Below are positions 16,697 through 25,200 of a stretch of 64,000 nucleotides of DNA, piece by piece. The stretch is from contig NZ_ATVL01000008.1 in the NCBI RefSeq assembly GCF_000420705.1, positions 310,001 through 374,000 of the forward strand, read 5' to 3'. The position numbers were made by a program, and so were the translations under genes. The DNA comes from Hymenobacter norwichensis DSM 15439. Its GTDB lineage: Bacteria > Bacteroidota > Bacteroidia > Cytophagales > Hymenobacteraceae. Within the stretch, counting starts at the first letter, position 1. The number at the start of each line of letters is the position of its first letter. Below the pieces are notes generated by a model. That model had not been told where the DNA came from, did no database searches, and saw only the letters and a program-made list of their open reading frames with translations.

Positions 16697-17398
16697 ATGA
16701 AGCTTAGATATCTATTATTACTGCCGCTGTTGCTGTATGGGCTTATTTACTTGTACAGGCCATATAGACAGCGTAAAACATTCATGGAGCGCATAGCCCA
16801 AGTTCAGCAAGAGCAGGACGAACGCGCTACAATGGCCTTGGATTCTATCAGGCCCAAGCTCCACAACGGCGACCTTATTTTTCAGACCTCTACTTCCACC
16901 CAAAGCCGGGCCATTCAGCTTGCCACTCACTCGCCCTACAGCCACTGCGGCATCCTGTTTCGGCGCGGCACGGAATGGCGTGTATTCGAGGCCGTGCAAC
17001 CGGTGAGCGAAACATCCTTAGCGGCCTGGGTGGCCCGCGGCAAAGGCGGCCAGTTCGTGGTCAAGCGCCTCCACGACGCCGAAACCGTCCTGACGCCCGC
17101 TACGCTGCAACGGCTACGGGCAGCCGGCGAGCAGTACCGCGGCAAAAGCTACGACCTGTATTTCGGCTGGTCCGACGACCGAATCTATTGCTCCGAACTG
17201 CTCTGGAAAATGTACCAACAAGCAACCGGCCGCGAAATCGGTCAGCTTGAAACCCTCCGTCAATTCGACCTGAGCCACCCGGCCGTGCAAGCGAAGCTCA
17301 AGGAGCGCTACGGCAACCAGATTCCGCTGAATGAGAGGGCGATTTCACCGGTGCGGATGTTCGAGAGTCCGGAGCTGGTGACGGTGGTGCAGAAGTAA
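16697..17398 (+). CDS. YiiX/YebB-like NlpC/P60-type cysteine hydrolase
   Basis: 233 residues from the ATG at 16697, chosen because MKLRYLLLLPLLLYGLIYLY is an N-terminal membrane anchor or signal; the frame from 16658 adds 13 residues before it. The catalytic-domain pattern of the permuted papain-like YiiX family (PF05708) is visible: LHNGDLIFQTS, the His in YSHCGILF, and the Cys in IYCSELLWKMYQ. Members are thought to hydrolyse amide or ester bonds in peptidoglycan or lipids at the envelope. It is a single-gene unit divergent from susC and convergent with the coiled-coil gene. Confidence 0.8.
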   Translation: MKLRYLLLLPLLLYGLIYLYRPYRQRKTFMERIAQVQQEQDERATMALDSIRPKLHNGDLIFQTSTSTQSRAIQLATHSPYSHCGILFRRGTEWRVFEAVQPVSETSLAAWVARGKGGQFVVKRLHDAETVLTPATLQRLRAAGEQYRGKSYDLYFGWSDDRIYCSELLWKMYQQATGREIGQLETLRQFDLSHPAVQAKLKERYGNQIPLNERAISPVRMFESPELVTVVQK

Positions 17399-17488
17399 GT
17401 CTCAGAGCTTAGTAGCCAGCATCGAACTGGGTAACACTCATTGCTTTGTAGTCTTTAAGATAACAGGCAGACGTAGCGCAACGCCCCC

Positions 17489-18637
17489 CTATTGCTTCAC
17501 CTCTTTAAATCCCATCTTCTTCACCTCTTCCTCCGATAAGTTCTTCACCTCAGAAATTACACCCACATCGGACTTCTGCACTAAGTTATTCTTGTCTTCG
17601 CCAGCCGGCTTATTTTGCTGCTGCTCCGCGTTGGCCATTACCACTCTGCTGGTATTCTCCACTTGCTGCTTGATTTCGATATTCACCTGATTCACGCGCT
17701 GCTGCGCGCTAACTAAGTCTTTGCGCAGGTTCTCGATCTGGCCTTTGTATTCGTCAGAGGTGGATTGCTGCTTCCGGAGTACCTGCTGCATCTCGGCTAC
17801 TTTTCTCTTCAGGTCGTCAACTTCGGATTTGGCTCCGCGCAGCTCCGATTCCTTGTTGCGACGGTCTTGCTCGGCGCGGTCGGCGTCTTGGCGGGCGCGG
17901 TCGTTCTGCTGGCGCACGGTTAGTTCGCTGTTGCTGATTAGGCCGTCGCAGTTGCGGGTGAGCAGCAGGTTGGTCAGGCTAATCAGGTCGACGGACACCA
18001 CATAGTCAGTTTTGAACTGGTCGGATGAGGTGTATACTTTACCGGCAGCGCTAAACACCGTGCCGCTGATGCCCGCCTCAGAGCCGATTTCCTGGTACAC
18101 GCGGCTGTGTACACTGGTAAGCTTGGCCGAACGGATGTAGTAAATCCGCTTCTTCAACTCCTTGTCTACGTTGCGGGCAGCCTTGCAGATGTCGAGGTAG
18201 GGAATGGACGTTTCGGGTACCAGCACGCCGTTTACGTCGGTAAGAATCAGCTCGACGATGGAGCCAGTGGAAGCTCCCGCTGAGGCAATCATATAGCTGC
18301 CGTTCATCTTGAACGAGGTGCTGACTTTGGAACTATACAGCACATCGGCCAGGGCCGCGTTTCGTAGCGGCGGCTCGCCTGGCCGCAAAAACTGCCCAAT
18401 GATGCTGGCTTTATCCTTCTCTTCGAGCAAGATGAGGCAACCCGCCAAGTCGTCAATCTTGTTGCGGTACATGGCCAGCCCTTTGATAAAGGTGCGGTTG
18501 GTATAATCCTTGGGCAGGTTGCCGTTTAGCGAAGCCGAGCCATCATTCAGCTTAATTTTGACGATATGGCCTTGCGCACGAGCACCTACAAAGGAGGTCA
18601 CTGCCAGTATAGCTGCGACTAGAAAAGCTTTAATCAT
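17489..18637 (-). CDS. Secreted protein with C-terminal coiled coil, unknown function
   Basis: 382 residues: signal peptide MIKAFLVAAILAVTSFVGARA, a globular part (about 22-235) without a family I recognise, then a long heptad-rich, highly charged helix (about 240-330: repeated RQDADRAEQDRRNKE and RKVAEMQQVLRKQQ) and a charged tail. The coiled coil suggests oligomerisation or a structural envelope role. It has the best-looking promoter in the window. No functional link to its neighbours is visible. Confidence 0.7.
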   Translation of the reverse strand: MIKAFLVAAILAVTSFVGARAQGHIVKIKLNDGSASLNGNLPKDYTNRTFIKGLAMYRNKIDDLAGCLILLEEKDKASIIGQFLRPGEPPLRNAALADVLYSSKVSTSFKMNGSYMIASAGASTGSIVELILTDVNGVLVPETSIPYLDICKAARNVDKELKKRIYYIRSAKLTSVHSRVYQEIGSEAGISGTVFSAAGKVYTSSDQFKTDYVVSVDLISLTNLLLTRNCDGLISNSELTVRQQNDRARQDADRAEQDRRNKESELRGAKSEVDDLKRKVAEMQQVLRKQQSTSDEYKGQIENLRKDLVSAQQRVNQVNIEIKQQVENTSRVVMANAEQQQNKPAGEDKNNLVQKSDVGVISEVKNLSEEEVKKMGFKEVKQ

Positions 18638-19164
18638 GTTATCGTGAGGTCGGGGAAGGCGGGCCTTCCTGGCTATGTAACAAAATTAAGCATTCTTATT
18701 TAGCAGCAAACGGCTGCTTTACGGTTAAATCACTGGATATCTGGCACGGGCAGGATGAGCGGTCAGAACCAAGTAAGTAGTGAAATAATACTACAGCCAG
18801 CCTGTTTTCAGCGGAAAAGATACTAGCCACTTTCGCCGGCTGCTACACGGCAGCTAGTGCAACTATAGTTGCGCAGTGCTTGGCAAAGGTGCGCCCTTCA
18901 GGCCGTTTTCCGGTGGGCTGACGCGTTGCCGTATGCTGCTGCTGTTGCCCGCTGCTGGCTCTCCATACGGTACTGGCAACGATCGGTCAGCTGGCAAGAA
19001 AGCCAGCTGACCGGTAAGTACTCCGCAGCTTGGGTTAGTATAGTCCTCTGGATGCTTGGCAGTATCAGCGCAAAGAGGGCTACACTGGAATAACCAGATT
19101 ACAGCCGTTCGTAGCGACCTTTACGCGCTGCTTCTGCTACGACCTGCTTTCCTGTTTCCGCCAA
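18638..19164. other. Intergenic region with one hairpin
   Basis: 527 bases. It holds the promoter at 18681-18710 and a perfect 12-bp hairpin (CGGTCAGCTGGC, 18984-18995 with 19002-19013, 6-base loop) with no T-tract. Two short open frames here have no protein-like composition. Confidence 0.5.
18681..18710 (-). promoter_or_regulatory. Promoter TTTG-N18-TAATTTTG
   Basis: On the minus strand TTTG (18710-18707) and TAATTTTG (18688-18681) are spaced by 18 bases, close to the Bacteroidota consensus TTTG-N19-21-TAnnTTTG. The box lies 43 bases before the ATG of the coiled-coil protein gene. Confidence 0.7.
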
Positions 19165-20181
19165 TTGAACTTCTATTTGAAACGCCTCTTGCTCTTACTA
19201 CTGGCACTACATGCTACCCTCGCCAGCGCCCAAAAACAAGCCTATTTGCCCCGGAGCATCAAGCTGCCCGCCGAAATTGCCGACCGCGACAATCAGTTTT
19301 CGGGGTTGTGCCGGTATGGCAACCTGCTGCTGCTGCTCTCGGAGAGCCGCTTGCAGGAGCACGCCGAGGCCAAAGTGTACGCCCTGGATTTCGCCAGCCT
19401 CGACGCCCAGCTAACCCAGCAAACCACAGAACTGCCCTACAAGAAATACCTGCTCCGCAACCTTGATAAGCTGCGGGCTCGCATCGACAGCACCGGCCAG
19501 CACTACGAGGGGTTGGAAGGCATGACGGTGCTGGGCAACATAGCGTATTTCTCAGTGGAAACCGCCACCTCGTCGCCTTACTGCTACGTACTCAGGGGCC
19601 CGATTGATGACGCCCGCAACACCATCACGCTTGATACACACTACCTGGTACCGCTGGCCAAACCCACGCTTAGCAACGGCACGCACATCTACAATGCCGG
19701 GTTTGAGGCCCTGGCGAGCTACGGCCAGAACCTGCTGCTGCTCTACGAGCACAATTACTTTACGCACGACAACTACGCCTTCACGCTGCCTACCCCCGAC
19801 GACGCCCCCGACATTCCGCAGTATGTGTCTGTGAAGCGGCTGCCCTTCCGAGTGACGGACATGGTGCCCACCGGCAAAAACCGCTTCATCGGCATCAACT
19901 ATTTCTTCAGCGGTGCCGAAGACAGCGTGTACCGCCCCGCCCCTACTGACCCCAATACCAAATTTGTACGCGCCGGCGCCGGCTACCAGAATTATTGTCG
20001 GCTGATTAGCCTGCGGTATAAGCACGGCAGAATTAGCTGGAAACCACTGTTTGAATTACCCAAGCAATATATGCTTTACAACTGGGAGGGGCTAGCAGCC
20101 TACCGGGGCGGCTACTTTCTCATCAACGACAAATACGGTCCATCCAACCAGTCCACTTTGCTGTATCTTCAGAAACGATAG
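19165..20181 (+). CDS. Secreted protein, possible phytase-like/SdiA-regulated beta-propeller
   Basis: 338 residues from a TTG codon at 19165, with an alternative TTG at 19177; no in-frame ATG lies upstream of the obvious signal peptide (LKRLLLLLLALHATLASAQ), so a non-ATG start is required. The mature part has two related motifs, HYEGLEGMTVLGNIAYFSVET and the C-terminal NWEGLAAYRGGYFLINDKYG, which resemble the esterase-like-phytase or SdiA-regulated propeller group, where EGL(A/E) repeats mark blades. Function is unproven. An alpha/beta-hydrolase gene starts 46 bases downstream, suggesting co-expression. Confidence 0.6.
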   Translation: MNFYLKRLLLLLLALHATLASAQKQAYLPRSIKLPAEIADRDNQFSGLCRYGNLLLLLSESRLQEHAEAKVYALDFASLDAQLTQQTTELPYKKYLLRNLDKLRARIDSTGQHYEGLEGMTVLGNIAYFSVETATSSPYCYVLRGPIDDARNTITLDTHYLVPLAKPTLSNGTHIYNAGFEALASYGQNLLLLYEHNYFTHDNYAFTLPTPDDAPDIPQYVSVKRLPFRVTDMVPTGKNRFIGINYFFSGAEDSVYRPAPTDPNTKFVRAGAGYQNYCRLISLRYKHGRISWKPLFELPKQYMLYNWEGLAAYRGGYFLINDKYGPSNQSTLLYLQKR

Positions 20182-20227
20182 GGCGTTTTCTCTTTCGGAT
20201 TCCATTGATTAGCAAGCCTAATTGCCT

Positions 20228-21052
20228 ATGCTTCGCTCCCTGCTTTTCGCGGTTTTGCTATTGCTCAGCCAGCTTGCAGTAGCGCAGAAAGCTGTTCTGT
20301 ATGGCGACAACCCCGCCGCCGGTAAGTATGCCCAGGTGCGAGCCGTGAAGCTCTACTACGAAACCTACGGCGCCGGCCCGCCCCTGCTGCTGCTACACGG
20401 CAACGGCGGCAGCAGCAAGGAATTCGCTAAAACCATTCCCTACTTCGCCAAGAAGTACCGCGTTATTGCCGTCGACAGCCGGGCGCACGGCAAATCCGTG
20501 GACCGCACCGATTCACTGAGCTTCGAGCAGCTGGCTGACGACTGCGCCTCCCTGCTCACTCAGCTGCGCCTCGACTCGGCGTATGTGCTGGGGTGGAGCG
20601 ACGGAGGCATTACGGCTTTACTTCTGGCGTTGCGCCACCCCGAGAAAGTGAAGCGGCTGGCCGCCACCGGAGCCAACCTCTGGCCCGATTCCACGGCCCT
20701 CATGCCCGAGCTGTGGCAGCAAATGAAGCGCGGCTACCAAGAAGGCCGCACCCAAACTTTCACCGACCCCACCCGCCGCAACGACTGGAAGGTGTTTCTG
20801 CTGGACTGGCGCCACCCGCACATTCCGCTTGCGGCGCTGGCCGGCATCAAGGCCCCGGCCTTTATCATTGCGGGCGACCGGGACGTGATTCGCCCCGAGC
20901 ACACGGTAGCCATCTACCAGAACCTGTCCCGCGCCTGGCTCTGGATTCTGCCCAACAGCGGCCACGCCACTCTGCACGAGCACGCCGACGAGTTCAACCA
21001 CAAAGTAGAAGCGTTTTTTCAGGCCCGTAGCATTGCGCCGCCCGCTCGATGA
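20228..21052 (+). CDS. Secreted alpha/beta hydrolase
   Basis: 274 residues from the ATG at 20228 (MLRSLLFAVLLLLSQLAVAQ is a signal peptide); a TTG two codons earlier is less likely. The alpha/beta-hydrolase fold is clear: oxyanion-hole LLLLHGNGGSSKEF, nucleophile elbow GWSDGG with Ser about residue 120, acid in AGDRDVI, and base in NSGHATL. The substrate is unknown; the exported location suggests an ester or lactone in the periplasm. It follows the propeller-like gene closely. Confidence 0.85.
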   Translation: MLRSLLFAVLLLLSQLAVAQKAVLYGDNPAAGKYAQVRAVKLYYETYGAGPPLLLLHGNGGSSKEFAKTIPYFAKKYRVIAVDSRAHGKSVDRTDSLSFEQLADDCASLLTQLRLDSAYVLGWSDGGITALLLALRHPEKVKRLAATGANLWPDSTALMPELWQQMKRGYQEGRTQTFTDPTRRNDWKVFLLDWRHPHIPLAALAGIKAPAFIIAGDRDVIRPEHTVAIYQNLSRAWLWILPNSGHATLHEHADEFNHKVEAFFQARSIAPPAR

Positions 21053-21146
21053 AATCCTAATACAGCTGCTCCAACAACGTGGTGGGTTTGCGGGGGATTA
21101 TAGTATCTTTTATGCCTTGTGTTTCTATTCCAAATCTTACCCCATT

Positions 21147-21767
21147 ATGCCACACATATACCGCACGTTAGTCTTTCCACTAATGCTTCTCAGTTGCTGG
21201 TCGTGCCGCAAAGACGAAGCCAAACCAAACGGCGAAGTACGGCAATGGGTCTTCACTGCCGGCCGGGAAATCACCGATAAGCAAATAAAAAAGTGCTTCA
21301 TTGAGCGAGCAGGCACTGCCTTCACGGTGCCGCCTAATACGCAGGTATCCCTTGAGCCCGCGCGGTTTATCAAGCCCGATACCGTTTTATTTGGTGCTTC
21401 CACTATACCGTTTGCTGTGGTTAAATCGGGGCAGCAGTATCTGTGCTACTCACCCTTAGTGGTGCGGATATCCACTCCTAACGATATTATTCACAGCCTA
21501 CTGAAGCACGCCTCGCCGTTGGTTCCGGTGCCCACTTCAACGGGGTTTTCCTACTTAACCAAAGAGGTGCGGGTTGGATACGTCGAGGGTGATAATCTGC
21601 GTGTTTCACGGCTACACTACCGGCTGAAGCGAACCGGTTCTTCTGGAAGTTTCAGCGAACAGTCAGGCTCACTTTTCAATGAGTTCAACCAAGCCAGCGT
21701 TGCCCGCATTGGTACCGGCGACACGTTGGCTGTGCAAGAATCCAGTATGCTAGTCCCAATTCAGTAG
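21147..21767 (+). CDS. Putative lipoprotein, unknown
   Basis: 206 residues from the ATG at 21147; the open frame starts earlier (21033) but overlaps the hydrolase gene. The N-terminus MPHIYRTLVFPLMLLSCWSCRKDEAKPNGE looks like a lipoprotein signal, with Cys followed by charged and Lys-Asp-Glu residues. The mature part has no motif I know. A 7-of-8 -7 box (TATCTTTT, 21104-21111) precedes it, so it may have its own promoter. Confidence 0.55.
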   Translation: MPHIYRTLVFPLMLLSCWSCRKDEAKPNGEVRQWVFTAGREITDKQIKKCFIERAGTAFTVPPNTQVSLEPARFIKPDTVLFGASTIPFAVVKSGQQYLCYSPLVVRISTPNDIIHSLLKHASPLVPVPTSTGFSYLTKEVRVGYVEGDNLRVSRLHYRLKRTGSSGSFSEQSGSLFNEFNQASVARIGTGDTLAVQESSMLVPIQ

Positions 21768-21879
21768 CTCTGGCAACGGCGTCCGCACTATGCACTTGTT
21801 ACAAAATTATTTCTTTTAACTCCGCCGAAAACAAGCCGGTTTTTCCACATCCTGGGAGCCCTTTGCCCGTACTGCCTGT

Positions 21880-22560
21880 ATGGAAACCTACGTAATTGGG
21901 GATATACACGGTGCTTTTCGGGCGCTCCAGCAGGTGCTGGAGCGTAGCCCTTTTCGCCCCGGCCTCGACCGGCTTATTCAGCTTGGCGACGTGGCCGACG
22001 GCTGGCCGGAAACGCCGCAGTGCGTGGAGTTGCTGCTAAGCATTCCGAACAGCATCTGGCTGCAAGGCAACCACGACTGGTGGGCTGCCGAGTGGCTGCT
22101 GCACCGCCTCCCCCGCACCAAATTAGACCAATTCTGGTACAAGCAGGGGGGCCAGGCTACGTTCAACGCCTATATGCTGGAGCCGGCCGAGGTGGGCAAA
22201 CGACATTTTCACGATTTTTTCGGGGAGCAGCTTCCTTATTTCGAAGATGAATCGGGCAACCTCTACGTGCATGCCAGCTACGACCCCATGCTACCTATTA
22301 CCAAGCAGGCCCCCGAAGACCTGATTTGGAGCCGGACCCTGTGGCGGGAGCATCTGGCGGCTGTGGGCTACGAGGAGTGCTTTATTGGCCACACGCCTAC
22401 CTGGCAGGAAAGCGAAGTACCCTGCCAGCGCGCCAACGTGTGGAACCTCGACCAGGGCGCGGGCTTCCAAGGCCGCCTGAGCATGATGAATGTGCGCACC
22501 AAGGAGTTTGTGCAGAGCGACGTTGTGCAGGAGCTTTACCCTGGCGTGAAAGGCCGCTGA
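21880..22560 (+). CDS. Serine/threonine-phosphatase-like metallophosphoesterase
   Basis: 226 residues of the calcineurin-like phosphoesterase fold: GDIHG (residues 8-12), GDVADGWP (about 39), GNHDWW (about 63) and a late histidine in IGHTPTW. This order matches bacterial PP2A-like and diadenosine-tetraphosphatase-like enzymes, which bind two metal ions. The substrate (phosphoprotein or dinucleotide) cannot be told. It is a cytosolic protein without a signal peptide. The next gene begins 32 bases downstream and may share its mRNA. Confidence 0.85.
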   Translation: METYVIGDIHGAFRALQQVLERSPFRPGLDRLIQLGDVADGWPETPQCVELLLSIPNSIWLQGNHDWWAAEWLLHRLPRTKLDQFWYKQGGQATFNAYMLEPAEVGKRHFHDFFGEQLPYFEDESGNLYVHASYDPMLPITKQAPEDLIWSRTLWREHLAAVGYEECFIGHTPTWQESEVPCQRANVWNLDQGAGFQGRLSMMNVRTKEFVQSDVVQELYPGVKGR

Positions 22561-22592
22561 CCCAAACCGCACCATAGACTTCACCAAGCCAG

Positions 22593-23039
22593 ATGGCAGC
22601 AGGTAAAAAACAACGATATACCCAGGAACTGGCCGAACAGGTAGCCGCCGCCCTGCAAACGGGCCGGACGCTGGCCGCTTACCACCGCGACTATTGTGGC
22701 ATGGGGCTGGAGTACGTTGGTGGCCGGTTCTTTTACGGTGAGGTATGGGACGGCCAGTTGCGTGACTGGAACACGCTGGAAAACCGGGATGCTTTTGTGC
22801 TTGTCTTCTCCAATCAATCTGCGTTTGTCACTTGGCTCAGCGTCCAGTCCGATGCCACCCTCAATTGCCGCGAAATGGCCCTGCTGTTCTACTGGGATAA
22901 TCAGACGATTACGCGGCAGCGGTTAGAGGCTTTCGTTGCCGATGCGCCGTGCAATGCCCGGCCAACTTGGTATCAGGTTATACTACACAGCAACGAGCCG
23001 GTTGGTGCTGAAAGAGTATCGAACAATCCGGAGGGCTAA
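22593..23039 (+). CDS. Hypothetical protein
   Basis: 148 residues, not recognised. It begins MAAGKKQRYTQELAEQVAAALQ, a helical basic start, followed by an alpha/beta-looking middle (FVLVFSNQSAFVTWLSVQS) with several Trp and Tyr residues. There is no signal peptide or membrane segment. It sits 32 bases after the metallophosphatase gene, and codon use resembles its neighbours. Confidence 0.55.
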   Translation: MAAGKKQRYTQELAEQVAAALQTGRTLAAYHRDYCGMGLEYVGGRFFYGEVWDGQLRDWNTLENRDAFVLVFSNQSAFVTWLSVQSDATLNCREMALLFYWDNQTITRQRLEAFVADAPCNARPTWYQVILHSNEPVGAERVSNNPEG

Positions 23040-23189
23040 TTCAGGTGCCTAGACGGGCCTTGCGAAGGCATGATGCGCTTTATTCGCGCAAATCGTAGGC
23101 ACTTATCAAACTCAGCCGTAAACAACACATATAGCGCGGACTTTTCGCCGCTACGAGCCTTTTGCGGCTCATCATCAGCTATTCACTTT

Positions 23190-23888
23190 ATGAAAAACTT
23201 CACTGTAGAGCGCCTTTCTTTTGACTCGCTGACCGAGCTACCCAACTCCTGGCAAGCCCACGACTACAAAGCTCTGCTCAAGGAAACCGGCTACGACAAC
23301 CCCGATGAAATAGAGCCAGCCGAGCTGAAAGCCATGGCCCTGATGTCGCTCACCGACCTGGAACCCGCCGAAGCGGCGCAAATGGTACTGGGCTACCTGT
23401 TTGCCGACCAGCTCACTACCGGCCAGGTTGAGAACCTGGCGCATCAGATGCTGACCGAGAAGCTGTGGGAAGAAAACCCCGAGCTAAGCCAGCATGAAGG
23501 CTTTTATAAAGCCACGCAGCTGCTCTACGAAGCCTACAACGGTAAATTCCCGCGGGCCGAAGCCGTGCAGTTTCAAGTGCAGCTCACCCCCGAAAACCCC
23601 GAGGACCTTGCCGCCTTTGATACCCAGCCGGAAGCTCCGCTCCTGCGCCTGCTGGCCCAGGGCATGCCCGACAACACGTTGCTCAAACGCCTGTTTCACG
23701 AGCAGCTCGACGGTACCAGCTTTCCTGAAGCGCCCAGCATTGTTTGGCAATTGAATGCGGTGAAAAAGACCGATAGCGCTGTAGTATTCGATGTGGTCAG
23801 CTCAGCTTATTGGCTCGACGACTTCAAGTATGCCGACACATACCAAGCCACTACCCAACCCGATACGGTAGTGGAAGAAGTGGAATAA
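23190..23888 (+). CDS. Hypothetical acidic protein
   Basis: 232 residues from the ATG at 23190; the open frame extends back to 23070 but those residues look untranslated. The sequence is strongly acidic and helical (PDEIEPAELKAMALMSLTDLEP) with no signal peptide or motif I recognise. It ends VVEEVE. A terminator follows 24 bases downstream. Confidence 0.6.
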   Translation: MKNFTVERLSFDSLTELPNSWQAHDYKALLKETGYDNPDEIEPAELKAMALMSLTDLEPAEAAQMVLGYLFADQLTTGQVENLAHQMLTEKLWEENPELSQHEGFYKATQLLYEAYNGKFPRAEAVQFQVQLTPENPEDLAAFDTQPEAPLLRLLAQGMPDNTLLKRLFHEQLDGTSFPEAPSIVWQLNAVKKTDSAVVFDVVSSAYWLDDFKYADTYQATTQPDTVVEEVE

Positions 23889-23911
23889 ATGGCACCCGCC
23901 AAGCAACGGCA

Positions 23912-23952
23912 AGCCTTGCAAAACCCTGTGGTGTTTTGCAGGGCTCTTTTGT
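23912..23952 (+). terminator. Terminator after 23190-23888 gene
   Basis: AGCCTTGCAAAAC (23912-23924) pairs with 23933-23945 with one mismatch, followed by CTTTTGTGTG. Confidence 0.75.
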
Positions 23953-24059
23953 GTGCTCCTGATTCCGGCAAACCTTAACTGTGGGCATTGATAACATTCC
24001 GGCAATACACCAAACACATTGGAGTAACAGACGATGCCGGGTTTGGCGTGAACATTATC

Positions 24060-24435
24060 ATTTCAGAAATAAACTATTACTAGCCCTGGTGTTGCTTATA
24101 TCCGGTCGCGCCTTTGGGTAGGCAACGGAAGCTGTTTCATCGGGAGCCGGCAGCCAGCAAGCAGTGGTGCCAGTCGGTGTCTATCCGCGGATATATGCAG
24201 GCCCGCTACAACCGGCTGCTCGAAACCAACCCCGGCGGCGAGCGAGAAGCATGAGCGCGCCTCCCGCAGCTACACCGTTCGGGAGGCGGAAATGGGTGTG
24301 GAATGGCAGCCGCTGCCTAGCCTTGAGCTGGTCACGATGTACATGTTGTCGTCGCGCCGCTTCGAGGATTTCCAGCAGCCCGACAATCAGCAGCGTGGCG
24401 AGTTACTCCGGCTCCAAGCTCAGCTTAATTTTTAG
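24060..24435 (+). pseudogene. Remnant of a Bacteroidota porin (O/P type) gene
   Basis: Three pieces of one protein lie in three frames. 24071-24121 reads as a signal-peptide core (LLLALVLLISGRAFG) ending in a stop. About 24141-24251 in the next frame gives KQWCQSVSIRGYMQARYNRL, the beginning of mature phosphate-selective-porin-like proteins as I recall the family. 24253-24435 in another frame gives SRSYTVREAEMGVEWQPLP and ends LLRLQAQLNF, a barrel C-terminus with a terminal Phe before the TAG at 24433. Intact members have roughly 350-450 residues between these ends, so a large internal deletion plus frameshifts has occurred. The family name rests on memory of its end motifs. Confidence 0.65.
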
Positions 24436-24486
24436 ATAACTAACCTCATATTCGAGCAGCTTATTCTTGCGGCAGTTGATTGGTAG

Positions 24487-24547
24487 CAACAAACCCAAGG
24501 CCCGCCGTGTAGAGTTAGAGTCTACACGGCGGGCCTTGGGTTTGTTG
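24487..24547. terminator. Terminator, 27-bp perfect stem
   Basis: Arms 24487-24513 and 24521-24547 are fully complementary with a 7-base loop. It follows the minus-strand gene ending at 24559 and also faces the porin remnant, so it works for both strands. Confidence 0.88.
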
Positions 24548-24558
24548 GAGCTATGGCT

Positions 24559-24972
24559 CTAGCTTACTGTCGCAGCGTTGTGGCTCGGGGCGCTGCCGTT
24601 GCCGGCTAGCTGCGAAACCATGTCGTCGAGAATATCCTTGCTGTAGCCAATGCGCATGGCGTATTCCAGGCAGAGGCCATATTCACGCGCATCAATCTGG
24701 CCGTCTTGCAGCATCATTTGCACTAAGGTTTGCAGTTCCAGTGTGCGTTGGATGCCCTCGGCCGGCACAATGAAGCTGAGCACACCGATATTGTCGGCAA
24801 TGGGCTGCACTTCTTCGGCAGCCAACCCTAAGCGGTTGCCCATTTGCAACAGGAAGTCTGCTTCAGCAGCGTCTAGGTTGCCATCGGCGGCGGCTACCAA
24901 TACTAGGTTCTGGAAGAAAGCCAGCTTTTTCTGCTGAGTATTCAGCACATCTTCAAGAGAATGTTGGGGCAT
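24559..24972 (-). CDS. TerB-like helical protein
   Basis: 137 residues from the ATG at 24972 (MPQHSLEDVLNTQQKKLAFF); the open frame reaches back to 25143 with 57 more residues of poor quality, so the start is uncertain. The core FFQNLVLVAAADGNLDAAEADFLLQMGNRLGL and the later QMMLQDGQIDAREYGLCLEYAMRIG look like the paired acidic DG-L-EE motifs of the TerB/DjlA-N helical fold. TerB domains bind metal or membrane partners; a role in tellurite resistance is not implied without other ter genes, and none are nearby. Confidence 0.6.
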   Translation of the reverse strand: MPQHSLEDVLNTQQKKLAFFQNLVLVAAADGNLDAAEADFLLQMGNRLGLAAEEVQPIADNIGVLSFIVPAEGIQRTLELQTLVQMMLQDGQIDAREYGLCLEYAMRIGYSKDILDDMVSQLAGNGSAPSHNAATVS

Positions 24973-25200
24973 GTGGGTGGATGTTATTGAAGGGTGTAAT
25001 GGGCCGTCGAAACCGTGGGCGCGAAGCATTTCGGGAAGCATGTTGATTTCGAGCGTTTCGCTATTGCTGTTTCTACGCGCTATCCGTTGGTAGGATGCTG
25101 ACGAGCTTGGTACTTGCGGCCTTTCCACTGCATCATTTAGCACTTACTTTTTCCTACGTAGCTGTAACTACCTCTACCTGCTACGCCTTTTAGCTTTACT

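Noticed and set aside
18869..19093. 74-codon frame with Trp- and Cys-rich composition
   Set aside because: Unusual composition, contains a perfect hairpin, no start context; likely non-coding.
24164..24439. 91-codon open frame over the porin remnant
   Set aside because: It is an Arg/Ser/Pro-rich shadow in a third frame; the other two frames read recognisable porin ends.
24559..24972. Interpretation of the TerB-like gene as tellurite resistance
   Set aside because: No other ter genes are nearby and the TerB fold is widely used for other purposes.
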